Below are positions 12,026-24,754 of a stretch of DNA of 64,000 nt, piece by piece. The stretch lies in the NCBI GenBank assembly GCA_001939145.1, contig LSRX01000507.1, positions 29,485 to 93,484 of the forward strand, read 5' to 3'. A program made the translations under genes and the position numbers. Under the pieces are notes generated by a model. It did not search any database. It was not told the DNA's origin and was given only the letters and a program-made list of their open reading frames with translations. The stretch is from Symbiodinium microadriaticum. Its lineage: Eukaryota > Sar > Dinophyceae > Suessiales > Symbiodiniaceae. Positions within the stretch are counted from its first letter, which is position 1; each line of letters begins with the position of its first letter.

Positions 12026-12875
12026 CTAGCGGATGCGACGAAACGTGATTACCGGGCATGTATGGGCTCACAACACTGGTCGAATGGCCAAGAACATCAA
12101 ATACAACGAGCACATGCCCCAAGCCCCGCAAGCCAATTTAACCCGCCCCCCGCCTTCTTGCAAATACAACCGAACCCCAAACATCTGTCAGAGGCGGTCA
12201 AGTATTGCATCACTCAATATGCATCCTTGGTCACCCTTGAAAGCCTTTGCTTTGCTTGCAGGTTCATTACCCTCCAAAACTCCAGACTGTAGCTCCAGCC
12301 TCCGACAAAGCCTCCTCGCTTATGACGACAGGCTTGCGGAACCTTCCCTTGCAAGCAAACATAGACACGGTTTTGCTTACAGGCTTTCATCGGGAAAGTG
12401 CAGGCTTTGGATTCAGGAGTGTTGAGGGGGAGAGAAGAGCGGGAAGCTTCTGGCGTGGCTTCGGGGGTGTCGGGGTTTGTTTAGGGTTCGCAGGTTGGTT
12501 GGTTTTCCCGGCCCGGGGGTTAGAGAGTCAGTAAGCTTATCCATAGGTCAATGGGTCCCCTAAAACATGCCCTGCGCCAAAAACAGAGGCACATTTTTTA
12601 AGTTTAGGCGGCTAAGTAACGACACCATGATAAGGAATCCCCACAGTGCAATTGGTGAGAACGTGCAACATAAAGCCTCCAAGGCCCCAGTCTAATCAAC
12701 TAAATTTCTCGTGTAGGTACTCGCTTATTCTGCGTATAATTTCAGAACGTATAGATAATGAAGGCTTCGGCAACTAGCAGCACTAGTGACCAAAATTGTT
12801 TCGAACACGGGTACCTGTTTGCGAACATGTACCTCAGCTTAGCTCATGTGTTGGAGACCTATTTTTCGTACAATA

Positions 12876-13205
12876 TCACGAGTAGGAAGACAGAGTGTAT
12901 GGCCTAGGTGCTGAACCATTCCCATTCAAGCGGCGTCTCATGAGAATGTTGGGCATGACAGTCATAACAAAAGTGGGCGAATCACGAATCCATATTCCAT
13001 AGTCAAAGTCGTTACTCCGAACTAGCGGGTTGGAGTTGTTCAGAATAGATCCAGGGCTTGAGACGATCAAACAGGTGACTAGGCCCTTGCACGCAGACAT
13101 GCAACATGTAGACTGCCAATGCTCGGTTGATATATTGACAACTGCGACATTGGACCTGGCTAAAGCAGAAGGGGTCCAGCACTGTGTGTCCAATCCTGCC
13201 AACAA
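12876..13205 (-). CDS. Orphan open frame, 109 codons
   Basis: A continuous minus frame ending in a stop at 12876. It includes SNDFDYGIWIRDSPTFVMTV and NILMRRRLNGNGSAP, moderately protein-like. A plus-strand frame of 78 codons (13030-13266) overlaps it. No family was recognised and no clear splice context was found, so this may be chance. Confidence 0.15.
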   Translation of the reverse strand: MLAGLDTQCWTPSALARSNVAVVNISTEHWQSTCCMSACKGLVTCLIVSSPGSILNNSNPLVRSNDFDYGIWIRDSPTFVMTVMPNILMRRRLNGNGSAPRPYTLSSYS

Positions 13206-13260
13206 AAAACCCTACCCGTCTGAGATGCTTTCAAGAATTGACATACATACAAGTATATAT

Positions 13261-13308
13261 TTCTGAACGCCCATTCGGATACTTTTCTGAACGCCCATTC
13301 GGATACTC
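13261..13308 (+). repeat. Perfect 24-bp tandem duplication
   Basis: Two adjacent copies of a 24-base unit starting TTCTGAACGCCCATTCGG. They differ only at the last base. A recent local duplication is the simple explanation. Confidence 0.9.
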
Positions 13309-14254
13309 AGCAGATAATGTACCTGAAGTTCAAACTGTATCACACTCTCCTCCATGCCAGGTTTCCCCATTCCCTGACAGAAAGACTCCGTTGTTGTCCC
13401 TCCAACCGAGGCAAGCACATCGATCCGATCGTGTAGGCTTAGGCGGCCCAGTGGCGGCTCCAGTCCACGAACTGAAGCAACTAGGTCTCTGCTCGTGCCT
13501 ACGTCCGAGGTATCCGTCAGTATTCGTTGGATCGTTTCCCGCCCCGCAGCAGTGACTTATAATGGTAAATCAGCATTTGGACAGCTGTTTGGAATGTCGG
13601 GTTGGTTGCTGTATGTGTGTTTGCTGCACATGGACGTGTCGTCGAGTGTTCTGGACTGGATTGGAGTTTAACTTGAGGAGCTAGAGGGGTGGCGCTCTAA
13701 GAATGAATCTTGCATTGCTGCTGCTGCTGCCGCTGCTGCGCGGTCTTCGTGACGGCTTCGGGGGAGGTGGGTCCGATAGCCGGCAACCGCGGCGGAAAGG
13801 GCTTTCCATGAAGCTTGAGGCACTTTACACCACCAGTCCCTCTCCCGCCTTGACAATAAAAGACGGCCAGGAGGCACCATGCCTCAAGCAAGCAGACACG
13901 GCACTTTCTGTAAGGTTCTTACGGGCCAAAGCTCTACATCAGCACCCTCCGATTTTCGGGGCCAGGGGACTGAACGGCCCAGGCCAGAAAGGTCGCACAA
14001 TGCTGTCACAAGCGATTTGAAGTCTCAGTCGGCCATATTTTCTCAAGATTGTTGCATTGAGCGAGACTGCTCTTCAACAGTTTGCTCGTTGGATGAAAAA
14101 CTGCGGCATTTTTGCAAAGTTCAGTATCCACAACTGCGGTTGGCTGCAGCTGGCGACTCTGCCCCCGTTCGCTGCCAGGTTTGGAAACTGCATCTGCGAG
14201 ACTGAAAGGAAGGCGCATACTATGTTTACGGTTTAAGGCTTAAGGATTTTGAGC

Positions 14255-14656
14255 TTAGGGCACAGCATGCACAAGTTCCAGTTTGAGAGCCTTGGCTGTC
14301 AAAAATATCCGCCCGAATGGATTCTCCGAGACGGTGCTTCCAAGACTCGCATTGGCAAAAGCTGGACTCACACCCTCGAAACAGTCAACAACTAGGTGCT
14401 TAGCACAAAACAGGTAATCCCTGGGACCCCAGTTACCTCTGCTCTGATTACAGCAAACACCTCCCCTATCGTTTTGCGTTTTAGGGTCTTTGGTGCCAGT
14501 GCTGCTTTTGGCGCTTGAACGCCTCGAACGGGGTATTTTGAACAGCCTGGCATCTACCCTAGGAGGCAAAGTCCTGAACTGGCCGGGTGGCGAAACCGGA
14601 AGGATAGCCAGCCTGCTGGCCGGCCTGAGGCTTTGCCAAAGGCTTGCGGATGTCAT
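14255..14656 (-). CDS. Orphan open frame, 133 codons
   Basis: The last 55 or so codons are the most protein-like, with YLFCAKHLVVDCFEGVSPAF and GRIFLTAKALKLELVHAVP before the stop. The first part reads through degenerate intron-like text. A plus frame (14490-14732) with LLLALERLERGILNSLAS overlaps its 5' half. One of the two may hold an exon. No family was recognised. Confidence 0.2.
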   Translation of the reverse strand: MTSASLWQSLRPASRLAILPVSPPGQFRTLPPRVDARLFKIPRSRRSSAKSSTGTKDPKTQNDRGGVCCNQSRGNWGPRDYLFCAKHLVVDCFEGVSPAFANASLGSTVSENPFGRIFLTAKALKLELVHAVP

Positions 14657-15359
14657 CCTGTGGGCCCCTCAATGCCCAAAGAATACGAGGGCCAATGCGG
14701 AAAAGCAGTATGTTGTGCGTAGAGCCCTCTGACCCTTAGGGTGACGTGTCAGACTTGTGTCAAGGATTCTGGCTTAAATTTTATCTGGCTAAAGCAGGGC
14801 TCCGGACAAAAGGGGCGTGGCATCCTTTTTGGATGGATGCCAGCATTGTTCCTTATTATGTCCCCTCGTAATTGTTCAGAACATTTTGATGAATCGAACT
14901 AAGTTCATTTGCCCTAAATGCTGACTGTCCAGATGCACACACGTGTTAAGGCTGCCAACTCTGCAGAGATCGACAATGCCTCAAACCCCTAAAAAGCGTT
15001 CAGGGCCCCAATGCCCTGACAATGCCCTGAGACCCGAAAAGGGTCATGCTCTCCTTGTGCCCGAAACACCACAAACTCCATTCAAAATCTTGAACCCGAG
15101 ACACCAGATCCCATTACCTTTCAGTACAGGCTCCTCATGTCCTTTTGCGCTTGAGGGTGCTGGAAACACAGCCTGGAGCCTCTTGAGCTCTGAAAAGACA
15201 GCTTTTACCACCAAGAACCCGACTCCCTCCGTCTGAGCACCCCACAAAATCCTAGAGCTGTGATCCGCGAAACTCCTGAACCCCACAGAGGTTCCTGGCC
15301 AACCTCCGGGCCGAGGTCCACTGCCGAACCAGACGAGCTAAGGCCAATGAGGGGCCCTC

Positions 15360-15860
15360 CTTCCGTGCTTTCGGGGTTTGGAGTTGTACATGGGCTTAAG
15401 GGTCCAAGAGTTTATATGCGGGTTCGCGGGTTTATCGGGTTGAAGGCGTTAGGCCTTATTGAAGACTTATGGTTTCGGTTCATGCTGTACTTCGGGGACG
15501 ATTTGCGAGTCCGAGGGCTTGCGGGTGGAAGGGTTTCGGGCTTGAGGTGTCAGGGTGCCAACCTTCCCTGGCTACGGCTTGAGAAATTCGAGTCCCTGCG
15601 CTTGGGACTGAGGCATGGGGTTGAATTGGCTCGCTCTCGCGTGGTCGCCGCGCTGACCTCCCGACATTGTGACCCAAAACCGTAATCAACTACCAAAACT
15701 TAATCCTACACTGGCCCTACACTCCAACACCCCAACATTCAAACCCAAAGACCCTCAGGTCTCTGGTAAACCCAGCAAAGAAAACCTGAAAATCAACCTT
15801 ACACAAATCCTTCGGACGCAGCCGCACAAACCCTCCTCAACACCTGACACCAGAGCACTA
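15360..15860. repeat. Degenerate TTTAGGG-like block that switches strand
   Basis: From 15360 to about 15570 the plus strand is rich in GGGTTT, TTCGGGG and GGCTT units. From about 15680 to 15860 it is rich in the complementary type (AACCC, CCCTA, CCAAA). No unit is exact for more than one or two copies. It behaves as spacer or intron filler. Confidence 0.6.
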
Positions 15861-16644
15861 CGTCCGAACCAGGAGTCGCCCCACACCCGATTTTGGGGGA
15901 GGGTTTCTTGGAACTAGGGGTCGTCTTCATTTAACTCATTCGGGGCTCCTCGCGGTAAGGATGCTTTTCTGGTGATCATCCTACTATTTGGCACCTGATC
16001 CTGAAACTCTTAGTTGGATCCTTCTAGTCAAATTGGGATCCGCTGCCCCAGTAAAACACCCGCTTCGGCGAGATGTCCAGAGAGGAGAGCATGGAACTCT
16101 TTCGCACCGCCGCCAGGCTCGGGTCGAAGCCCACCTGCCGGGTAGCTTGGGCTCACCAGGGATTCTCGGTTCGGTGAGGGTTCGGGGACGGAAGGCCGTG
16201 TAAGCATTGGAGCGAAGACGTGCCGGTTGCACAACATGTGCAATCTTAAAATTCCTCGTTTGCACTGGGCACCGACATGGAGCTGAAAATAATATTAAGC
16301 AAACAGCCTGATGCAAGCAATAATCTGCAAACACTTACATGACCCCAATGTCAACCAATAAGCAGAACGTGCAAAGGCTGTGGACGTAGAGTTAAGGGCA
16401 CATGTAAAGTAGCCAGCAAAGCGAAACAGGTCCTGAACCCTGAACCCCCTGAACGATTACCCACCTGAACCTGAAACCTTGGCCGAACCCGGCATAAACC
16501 TTGCACCCCACAGCTTCATATCTTGGACGCTTTTTCAGCCCTAAATGCTAGACCTCAAAGTCAAACCTTTACCTAACCCTTCAACCCTGACGGACAAGAA
16601 GATAAGACAAGCTGCACGTCAATAGCAAGATCAGTAGGTACAGC

Positions 16645-17067
16645 GTGTACAAGGTATCCATCGACCCAGGTTTAAATGTTGCAAATCAGGGCTCAGAGGG
16701 CTTCGGGCAGAAAATCATCTTGCAGCAGGGAATTGCAAAGCTCAACTTTGTACGTACTTTATACGCGACACTTAACAGGCGAGTGCCTCCACCTTCAAAG
16801 CAGCATGCCCAGGTGGTGAGTGGTAGAGACGCAGCAGTGGCCTGGCAAAATCGATCGGGTTGCGCGAAGGGGACACGCGGAACAAACGTGTGCCAACGGA
16901 ACATGACTGAACGACATGAATGCATTCTTGACTGCTTGACTGCCGCCTTTCAAAAGTCCGACTTGCCGGAAGAAGACAACAAGAATTGGGATTGGATGTT
17001 GCCTTACCGAAGTCGACGCGACCGCATGCAGCATTTTAGGACTTTAGTTTTAAGGCTTGAGGTTTGA
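16645..17067 (+). CDS. Open frame of 140 codons, possible exon
   Basis: This is one of the longest non-repetitive ATG frames in the window. The best part is residues 86-130, with MTERHECILDCLTAAFQKSD, then LPEEDNKNWDWML and RSRRDRMQ. The last nine residues run into telomere-like text at 17035-17066, so the true exon probably ends before that, perhaps at the GCATTT after 17030 (a GC donor). A minus frame overlaps the first half. Family unknown. Confidence 0.3.
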   Translation: MYKVSIDPGLNVANQGSEGFGQKIILQQGIAKLNFVRTLYATLNRRVPPPSKQHAQVVSGRDAAVAWQNRSGCAKGTRGTNVCQRNMTERHECILDCLTAAFQKSDLPEEDNKNWDWMLPYRSRRDRMQHFRTLVLRLEV

Positions 17068-20000
17068 GGCAACAAAAGTGCAACCAACGAACGCATGCTA
17101 TGCAGACGAAACACGACTGTTGTTAGCAAGCCAGTAATATTGGTTCCAACCGATTCCCTTTCATTTGCATGTGACGGAACTCCTCCAAGCGATGTCTCTG
17201 GCAGCATCGCAGTATCTCCAAAATCCGTCCGTCTGCGACCGTATCAATTACCTTCAATTTATGAGCGTCTAGGCCGAAATATCGAGCAGAGATGCCTGTC
17301 TCGTGTCTGGGGTTAAACAGTGTGATATCGACGGACAACTAACACTGCGGAGCTTGACACCTTCTTCTCGGAGCCGGGTCATAATTCGAGACATGTGGCT
17401 GGAATGACAACCAGCGTGCAGAATGAGACATTGCCGCATGCGTAATTACGTTTGCTTGTAGAGTGGCTGCAGGCGCCGGCGTGTTTCCACGTGCAAGATG
17501 CTTGCCAACGCAAAAGTGCAGAGCTAAGATTCTGGACCCGAGGCTTACTGAACATTTCCGAAGCACCAAATGTCGAGAGCTGAAGAGCAGCTTCAGCATT
17601 CGCACGTTCAGGGTCTCGGGTTCTACCGCAGGGTTCGCAGGAGCTTCAAACAAACACAAATGCCGGCAGGTGCCTGCAACCTGGTACTCAGGGCGCAACG
17701 TGAACAACTTGCTCAGCACTGAAAGGCTCGAAATTGACTCTAAACCCAGAGCCCTGGACCCTACACTGTTGACCCACAAGGGTGAGGGCATAGCACCGAA
17801 ATATGCGGGGTTTCGTAACATCAGGGATGCCAGCTTGACGGTGCTTGCAATATCCAGCGCAGGTTAGAGGGTCGACGGTCGGGGTATTTTTTTGAACCTC
17901 CCATACAAGCAGCTTATAAGTGGATTCAGAATTTTGCTCGTAACGCGTGGGGACTTTAGGATGCTGCAACATTACGATCAATGCTTTGGGGATGGCCGCT
18001 TTTGGAAATCCGGTCCCTGGGGCTTTGGGTTCAGGGACACGGGTGTTAGGGTCTAGCTTTTTTAGGGCTTTAGCGTTTAGAGGGGTTAAAGGGCCCAAGG
18101 GCCTAAAGTAGAGACTGTATCTATAAGGATCCAGAGTTAGGGTCGGCAAGGCTTCAGGACTTCAGAACTCTACAGATCCTGGCGAGTAAGGCGTCTCGTT
18201 TGAGTTGCTTCTGAAAGCCGGCTTTGACTGTTCCAGGCTCTTGCGGTTGGAAGGTTGCAGCCCACCAAGGCTAGGCTCACTCTTCTCGATTCCACAGGCT
18301 TGGATTTAGTAAAGCGATGAGGGTCATAACTCCCAAATGAGCCCACACCCTCAACCCAAAACAAACACACGACTTAATCGCAAAACCCTAGAACCTTCAA
18401 AGCTCGACCAAAAACCTTAAAAGGCCCATAACCACCATAGGACCATAATTAATGGACACATCCAATCGAACTCCGAAATCCGCTTCAATGCTTCCAACCC
18501 TAACCGCCTAACCTTGGCCCTAATCCCTAGTTTTCATTGCTAGCCACTATATCAGCATACAACCCAAGCAGCTCAAGACCACAGAACCGTTCTATGAACC
18601 TGTTTTTGTGGGAGGTGAAGATAGGGATCTGAATAAGCGGCCCTCAATTCGTGAGTGCTTCTTCGCCACAACAAAACCTACTTTCCAAGTACAGCCACCC
18701 TTCCAGTAGAACCCTGAAGCCCGGCAAACGCTTCACACCCAGAGCTCCGGAAATAGCCTGCGCGTGTCGAGAACCGCTTCAATCCGGTGCCACGCATCGC
18801 TGCGGACACCTGTCTTTGTATATGTTAATCCGGATTTCCTGGGTCTTCAGACTGACGTGTAGGATGGCTGGCGTTGTGTCGGGTTGTGCTTTCTATTCTA
18901 GGGTCTTCACGGGAAGCTTGTGACTCTTCGAAGGGTCTTCGAGGGATTTTGCTTTACTGTTGATAGAAAAACTGGCACTTTGCGCGCAGCAACAGGCAAG
19001 ATATGTGCCCCGGTTCAAACAGTCAAGGGTACTTATGAGTAATGAAAGACCTTGGTCATCAGTAGGGCTTGGAGTTTGTCGGTTTTGGGGTGTCTCGGAT
19101 TTCCAAAACGTTCCTTTGTGGGCAGGTGGCTTCGTCCTTGCAAAGCAAGACTTACGACGACAAGAACTTCGTACATTTCTTGCTGTTCACTCCATGTTCC
19201 CAAGGCGGCCCCGACATCCTGAAACCCTATAACCCCTATTTAAAAGCTGAGATTCCGAGGCATTCGAAGTGGCGTTGAAGGCGGAGCACAGATCGCGAAG
19301 ACAGCAGACGGCAGCGATCCTGGGGGCGACTCGCTTGACATGCTTGGCAAACATGGATACTGTATACATGCCTGAGCGTGTGACAACCATCATGCTGCTG
19401 ATGATGATGACTATCATGATCATGATATATGAGGATGGAGAAGAAGATGGAGATGGTTTGCTGCTGATTAGTGTGGCAATGATGATGAGGATGATGCAGC
19501 TACGTTTAGAGCTTGGCGCTGAGGGTCCACCCCGCAACAAGAAGTAAAGACCAAAGTGTGCTCGCCGCTTCAACACGGAGCTGGCCTTAAGATCTTCTTC
19601 GGGTCGTCTTCAAAAGGAGAAAAATTGGGCCTCCACAGCCATTGGCCCATCACTCTCGCCTAGGACCGCCTCTTGGATGTCAGGCGACCTCTGTGACGGC
19701 TGTGAAGTTGTGAGAGGATCTTCAATGCGGTTGCAGGGCCTATGGCTCAGGCCTTAAGAATCCTCGGATACAGAGACTACCTAACACACCAAACCCTAAC
19801 CCCCCAACAAGTATACATACTCAAACCCCATGCTGCGGGGTGTGATGCTTAGTTCCCACTACCTTAGGGCTTAGGTTCAGGGTATAGTGAACCCAACTTG
19901 AGGGTTTCATTTCCAAAGCCCGAACTCTTGCACTCAAGTGGAATCCCCGCGGAGCACACACGCGGACATGAGAGTTCTACCTTCAGCAACTGGTTCGGCC

Positions 20001-23000
20001 TAGACCTAAGCTTGAATTGCAGTTGCAACTAGCCCTAAACAAAACCCCCAATCCTGAAGCCCTTTAGCCATAAATATACCCTGAACGCCCTAGCACCCCA
20101 CGTTCAAGCTATACAAACACTAGAGTTTCACTAAAATTCCAACCCGAAAACCACGACACCTCAAAACAATTAAACCCTTCGACCCCGTGCACACCATGAG
20201 CCTGCTGTGTAAGTCCTGCAATTGGGGAGCGGGCAATTCGACCTGCCAGTGTCACTCTTGGATGCACACGGAGACTAAGAAGCACCTTGATAAGGGCACC
20301 CACAAGCATTCGTGAATCGGTATCTCTGTAGAATCAGAACCTTCCACGGAAGCTTTACATAGAGGGCGCCTGAAGCTTGAGCCGCTAGAGCTTTCGGGCT
20401 TACTGCAACTAAAGTCCGAGACTTGGGAATCCTGGCAATACCGCAGCTGCAACTCCTAGGCTTCAGGTTTTCCTGCTTCCAGAATGTCCGCCTAACAGTG
20501 TCCCTGGCTCCACTGAGATGCCTAAACCTAAACTCTGGAGACCACAAATCCGGAGGCAAAACAATAACCAAAACGCCACACCCTGACCCCACAACTCTAC
20601 TGGGATTCGGAACTCGGAGCCTAAGTCTTTGGAGCCGAATCCACAGGTTCACTTGGTTGCGAAAAGAGTCGGGTTACGAATGGGAGAGGCGCTTTGCGCC
20701 CTATGCATCACACAGCAGCAAAATGAATCAGGTCCCAAATCCTAAACCCGCTTAAGTCCCATGATCCTGCAGGGACGGGATTCCAGACTGAAACCATCAG
20801 ATTTCGATCGGGTTCAGGTTGCGGATTTAGGCTTGGAGGTTGGGAAAGTCAAATTTCTGACTCACTAAACTCGCAAAGGCCACCACAACGTCCACGTCAG
20901 CGCCCTCCAGTGCGGCACCATAAAGCCGGGAACCAACTAAGTGCACCTCAGACTGACTGTCTGTGTTAAGCTGGGAAAACAGCACATGATCATAATATAT
21001 ATATATATATATATATACACGCTAGACAATGGATAAAGGTCTTGCCTACGGAAGAGAATGCGGGGAACGACCGGCCGCATAGATTTCTATTCAACCGTGA
21101 GAAGAGATATTGCTAGCAGGGTCTAGAGGCCCGGTCGTCACACTCCACGCGACAATAACAGATACAAGGACCCTTCAAGAACAGAGCCAGAATGGTCTTG
21201 AGGACGGTAGGGGAGCTAGAGACCCATTGCTCCACCCAACAAATACTCCATTGCAGCTTGAGGGACGATAGCCTCGCTGGGGCTGAAAGCGGCACTAACC
21301 TGCGACTGGAGGGCCTGCGGCAGCAGGGTTTATGATATGCAGGTAAATGGGCTTCGAGGGTACGAACCCCTCGTGACACTTCTACAAGACCCGGCAATCC
21401 TCCATGGAGATTTTTCCCTGTGCCTCGCGACAGGATTCTGTAGCAGCCACATCGGTCGCAGAATAGGGGCCTGAAGCCATCATCAGAACGCGAACCGTTC
21501 TGCTTTTGGGCCCAGGGTTCTTCGGCTGCAGGCTCTGCTTAGGTTTATTGATGACTACCCCAGGCTGTGCTGCTGCCATTACTTCGACGACGGCTAGGAC
21601 TACTGCGACTGCTACGACGCTGCTACCACCCACTCTCTGCTAAGCTTTCTTTAGGACTATTCCGTAGCATCAGAAGATATGGGAGCCCTGGTGTAGCGGG
21701 ACCCAACTCCAAAAACTCTAAACGATGACCAAGCAATGCATCCATGATATAAAAATGAAATTATCGGAAGAGTTAGACCCCGAATCCTTGACCCCACAAC
21801 CTTAGCCCCACACCCCAGACCCCCTTGTTCGGACGGAGCTGATGCAGGCCTGGAAGCCCAAGCAGCTGCAGTGACAGGCTCGTGGGCAACGAGTGGATGC
21901 TAGGCTCCTCATGTGTCAATTTCTTGGGTTGTTGTAGAGGGTTTACTAGTCTTGGGATGCTTTTGCTGAAGGGGACGGTTGGTTGTGGACTTGGGCCAAA
22001 AAAGGTTCCTGAACATGAAAGGCACCCTGTCTAGAGGTAAGTTTCAATACGGCAGCACAGTAAGGATCTCCGTGATTTGCTGTGTATACCAAAAGTCCCC
22101 TGCTCTCTGAAAGTCCCTCATATCTTGGCATGTTCTGGTGGTGTGGGGGCTTGTGGGCTTTGCTTAGGCTTCTATGAGGGTTGTTGAAAGATTGGAGCTA
22201 CCTTATCTAGTGGCCCTGAGCCTTAGAACCAGGTAGTGTGAACTCACGCAGGCAGCAAGACTGTGGACGACTCCATGACCCTGACCCAAACCCTAACCTC
22301 TTAATCCCTGCACCTGATACATCCAAAACCTAATACCCTCCCAACTGCCCAGTCGAACATGGTAGCACTCAAGACAGGCATGTGTTACAGACCAAACAAG
22401 TCCTGCTAGTGCTGTGACAAACTCCTGCATTATCCATAGCAAAAAGTGTAGCGCTATGTCCATAGTTCAGGGTACAGTACTTAGGTACTACAGGACCGTC
22501 CCCAGTATCAGCATCACAAATCCGGACAACTGCCGTTGCAGTTTCCTGGCTTGATTGTTTGCCTGAACCTCTGACACTCGAACAGGTAAAGATGTCAATC
22601 TAGGGTGTTTTCGGGCTAAGGGTTCGGGTTCAGGGTTTAGGATGTCGCTTGCATGGCTTAGGGTTTGGGGTTTAGTGAGTTTAGTGCTTGTGATTTCTCG
22701 GTTTTGAAGGTATGGCGTCGGGCTCAGGGTTTCGTCCTCGTGCAAGGGGCTGCCAGGGACGAATTCTCCTCAGTGGGCTGTCGTCCTAAGTTGATTTGGG
22801 CTTGGCCGTAGAATAGCAATGGGTTGACTCAAAGCCTGCACAGACTGTTGGGTTTCTGGTGCTCTCTCATTCTTGGCAATACTCGACACCCTAACCCTTT
22901 GTAAAGGTGCATCGGCTCATGTCCTGGAGAGACAAGAATTTGCAAGCGAGGAGTCTCTGTTTTCCATGGACAATGAGATTGCTTGCTTTCGGGTATGGGG

Positions 23001-24650
23001 CTGAGTGTTCTGGACTGTCAAACCGAGGGCGACCCTGCAATTCTGGTGCGTTTGGCAAAAACCAAAAGTTTAAACTTAGCCGCGAGGCTAATCCTGGCCA
23101 GGCCTGACAACTGGGAATCTGCTGCTAGAATCTGCTAGATAGCGTGCTACTTGCTATCCTCAAAACTTAAATCCCAAGCCCGAACTCTCATACACTAAAC
23201 TGAAGCTCCTTCTCGTACTCCTTTCCTGAAGACTGTGAATCTGGCATCGAGTCTCAAAGACCTTACAGGACCTTACATGTAAAAAGCCGATGCGGACTTT
23301 TGCGTTTTAGTTTGGATGTAAAGTATTTGAAGGGAAAATCCCCAGACATGACACATATCTCAATGCGGTACTCCTGCTCAGAAGACCACATCTCTAAGCC
23401 TCGTGCCGGCCAGCATTGGGCGGCGCGGACCTGCGGCTGTCAATTCCTACGGTCTGCTTGTAGATTAGGTGAAGGTGTTCCGCAAAAAAGGATATCCGGG
23501 CCAAGGTGCCTCACGCCTTAAGATCATTGACTTACATTTAGCCGCATCTCTTGGCGCCAGCGAGAAGGGCCGCTGGCACTAGGACTTCAGGGCTTTGCCG
23601 CTAGCGTCTGCAAACGCTCCGGCGGCTCGGTCTCGCAGCGACGAAGCGTACCACAAGCATTCCAAATTAAATGCAGATCGACACAGCCGCTGTCACAGAA
23701 CGTCGTGGCAAAGCGCTCAGCGCAATGTACGACCGGACAGAAATGTCCAGGATTTCCGGTGCCTTCCTTTATGCTCAAGCCTGGTAGTGTGTGTTTATGT
23801 ATTTGATCCAAAATTTCAGTGGCTGGTAGCTTCTGCTCAACAGTGTTCTCGGACGGCGCTTTTGCACCCGTGCTTGTTCTGGTGCATCGTTTGTGCTCGC
23901 GGTCTGTTGAGCTGTCGGATTTTCCGTGCTCACATGTCACTTGTACTTTGCACCAGTTTGTGCCCTTGTCTGTTCTCTATGGGCGTTGCCATCGGAAGAG
24001 ACAACGACACTATAAGCCCTCGACTGGAGGCAGGATTGGGGACACGCCGCTGCTTCTTTGTTCTGGGCAGAGCGTCGAATGTCGCTTCTACGGGAGTTTC
24101 AGAAAAAATGGATCGGTAATGTCGGCCCACCTACCAGGATCATGGTTATAATGGGCGAGACCGCTGATGAAAGAAATCCTGGCTACCATAACCACGTAAT
24201 TCTGGTGCCATCCTGAGTTTGGACAATGCAGGATTTGTCTCCGATAGACTTGATGCAGGATGCTTCTCGGGACGCACACGGACAGAACGGACTTTGGGTT
24301 CTGGTCTGACCTGTCAGTTGCAAGCGCTGAGGTTGAAGGGTGGTTGGGGTTAGGAAAAAAATTGAAGTTCTTTGTGGTGGACAGAGTAAAGAAGACTGCA
24401 CAGAATTGGCAGAAACTGCAGCTGCATGGCCAGAAAGGTTTGTTGGGAAAGGGGCATAATCGCAAGCCCCGGCTCTAGCGGACGCATAAAAGTACCACTC
24501 GGCACCGCGGATAAACCAGAGATGCCAAAGCCTGTCTATTCTGAGCTAGGTGTTGTTCTGAACCAGGGCCCCCTGAAAGGGCACCGGTGTGAACACAGAG
24601 GCTTCTGCTTCAAAGCAGCAGGACCCCCAACTCTGACAAAAACACACACC
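17068..24650. other. Gene-poor stretch with orphan frames and degenerate repeats
   Basis: Apart from overlapping open frames at 17.1-17.9, 18.65-19.6 and 23.6-24.5 kb, no spliced model could be built. G-type telomere-like text lies at about 17985-18085 and 22610-22740; C-type at about 18340-18540, 20030-20110, 21770-21830 and 22260-22345. A trinucleotide ATG/ATC-rich tract is at 19385-19500 and an AT dinucleotide run at 20993-21016. The 23.6-24.5 kb part lacks telomere-like text and has long frames on both strands (174 plus, 117 and 125 minus), so it is the likeliest place for a missed exon or retroposed copy. Confidence 0.5.
17123..17338 (-). CDS. Orphan open frame, 71 codons
   Basis: Reads GISARYFGLDAHKLKVID and ILRCCQRHRLEEFRHMQM before a stop. 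A plus frame (17095-17316) covers the same bases with comparable quality. I cannot decide the strand from sequence alone. Confidence 0.2.
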   Translation of the reverse strand: MSVDITLFNPRHETGISARYFGLDAHKLKVIDTVADGRILEILRCCQRHRLEEFRHMQMKGNRLEPILLAC

Positions 24651-24652
24651 AG

Positions 24653-24754
24653 ATGGAGCAGAAGGATCCCTTTGAGTGCATCTCCGCTTTCCTGCCTTCA
24701 TCGACATCGATGCCAGAAGCGTCTTCGCCCTCCGAAAGAGAGAGCGGAATCCAG
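24653..24754 (+). CDS. Possible first coding exon, ATG to GTGAGT
   Basis: ATG at 24653 opens 34 codons beginning MEQKDPFECISAFLPSS and rich in Ser, Pro and Glu. It ends at the strong donor CAG/GTGAGT at 24755. The acceptor-like CACCAG just before the ATG means it could also be an internal exon. The next exon was not identified; a charged stretch, SLEQHTKLRASMLSRRSS, near 25250 is one candidate. Family unknown. Confidence 0.35.
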
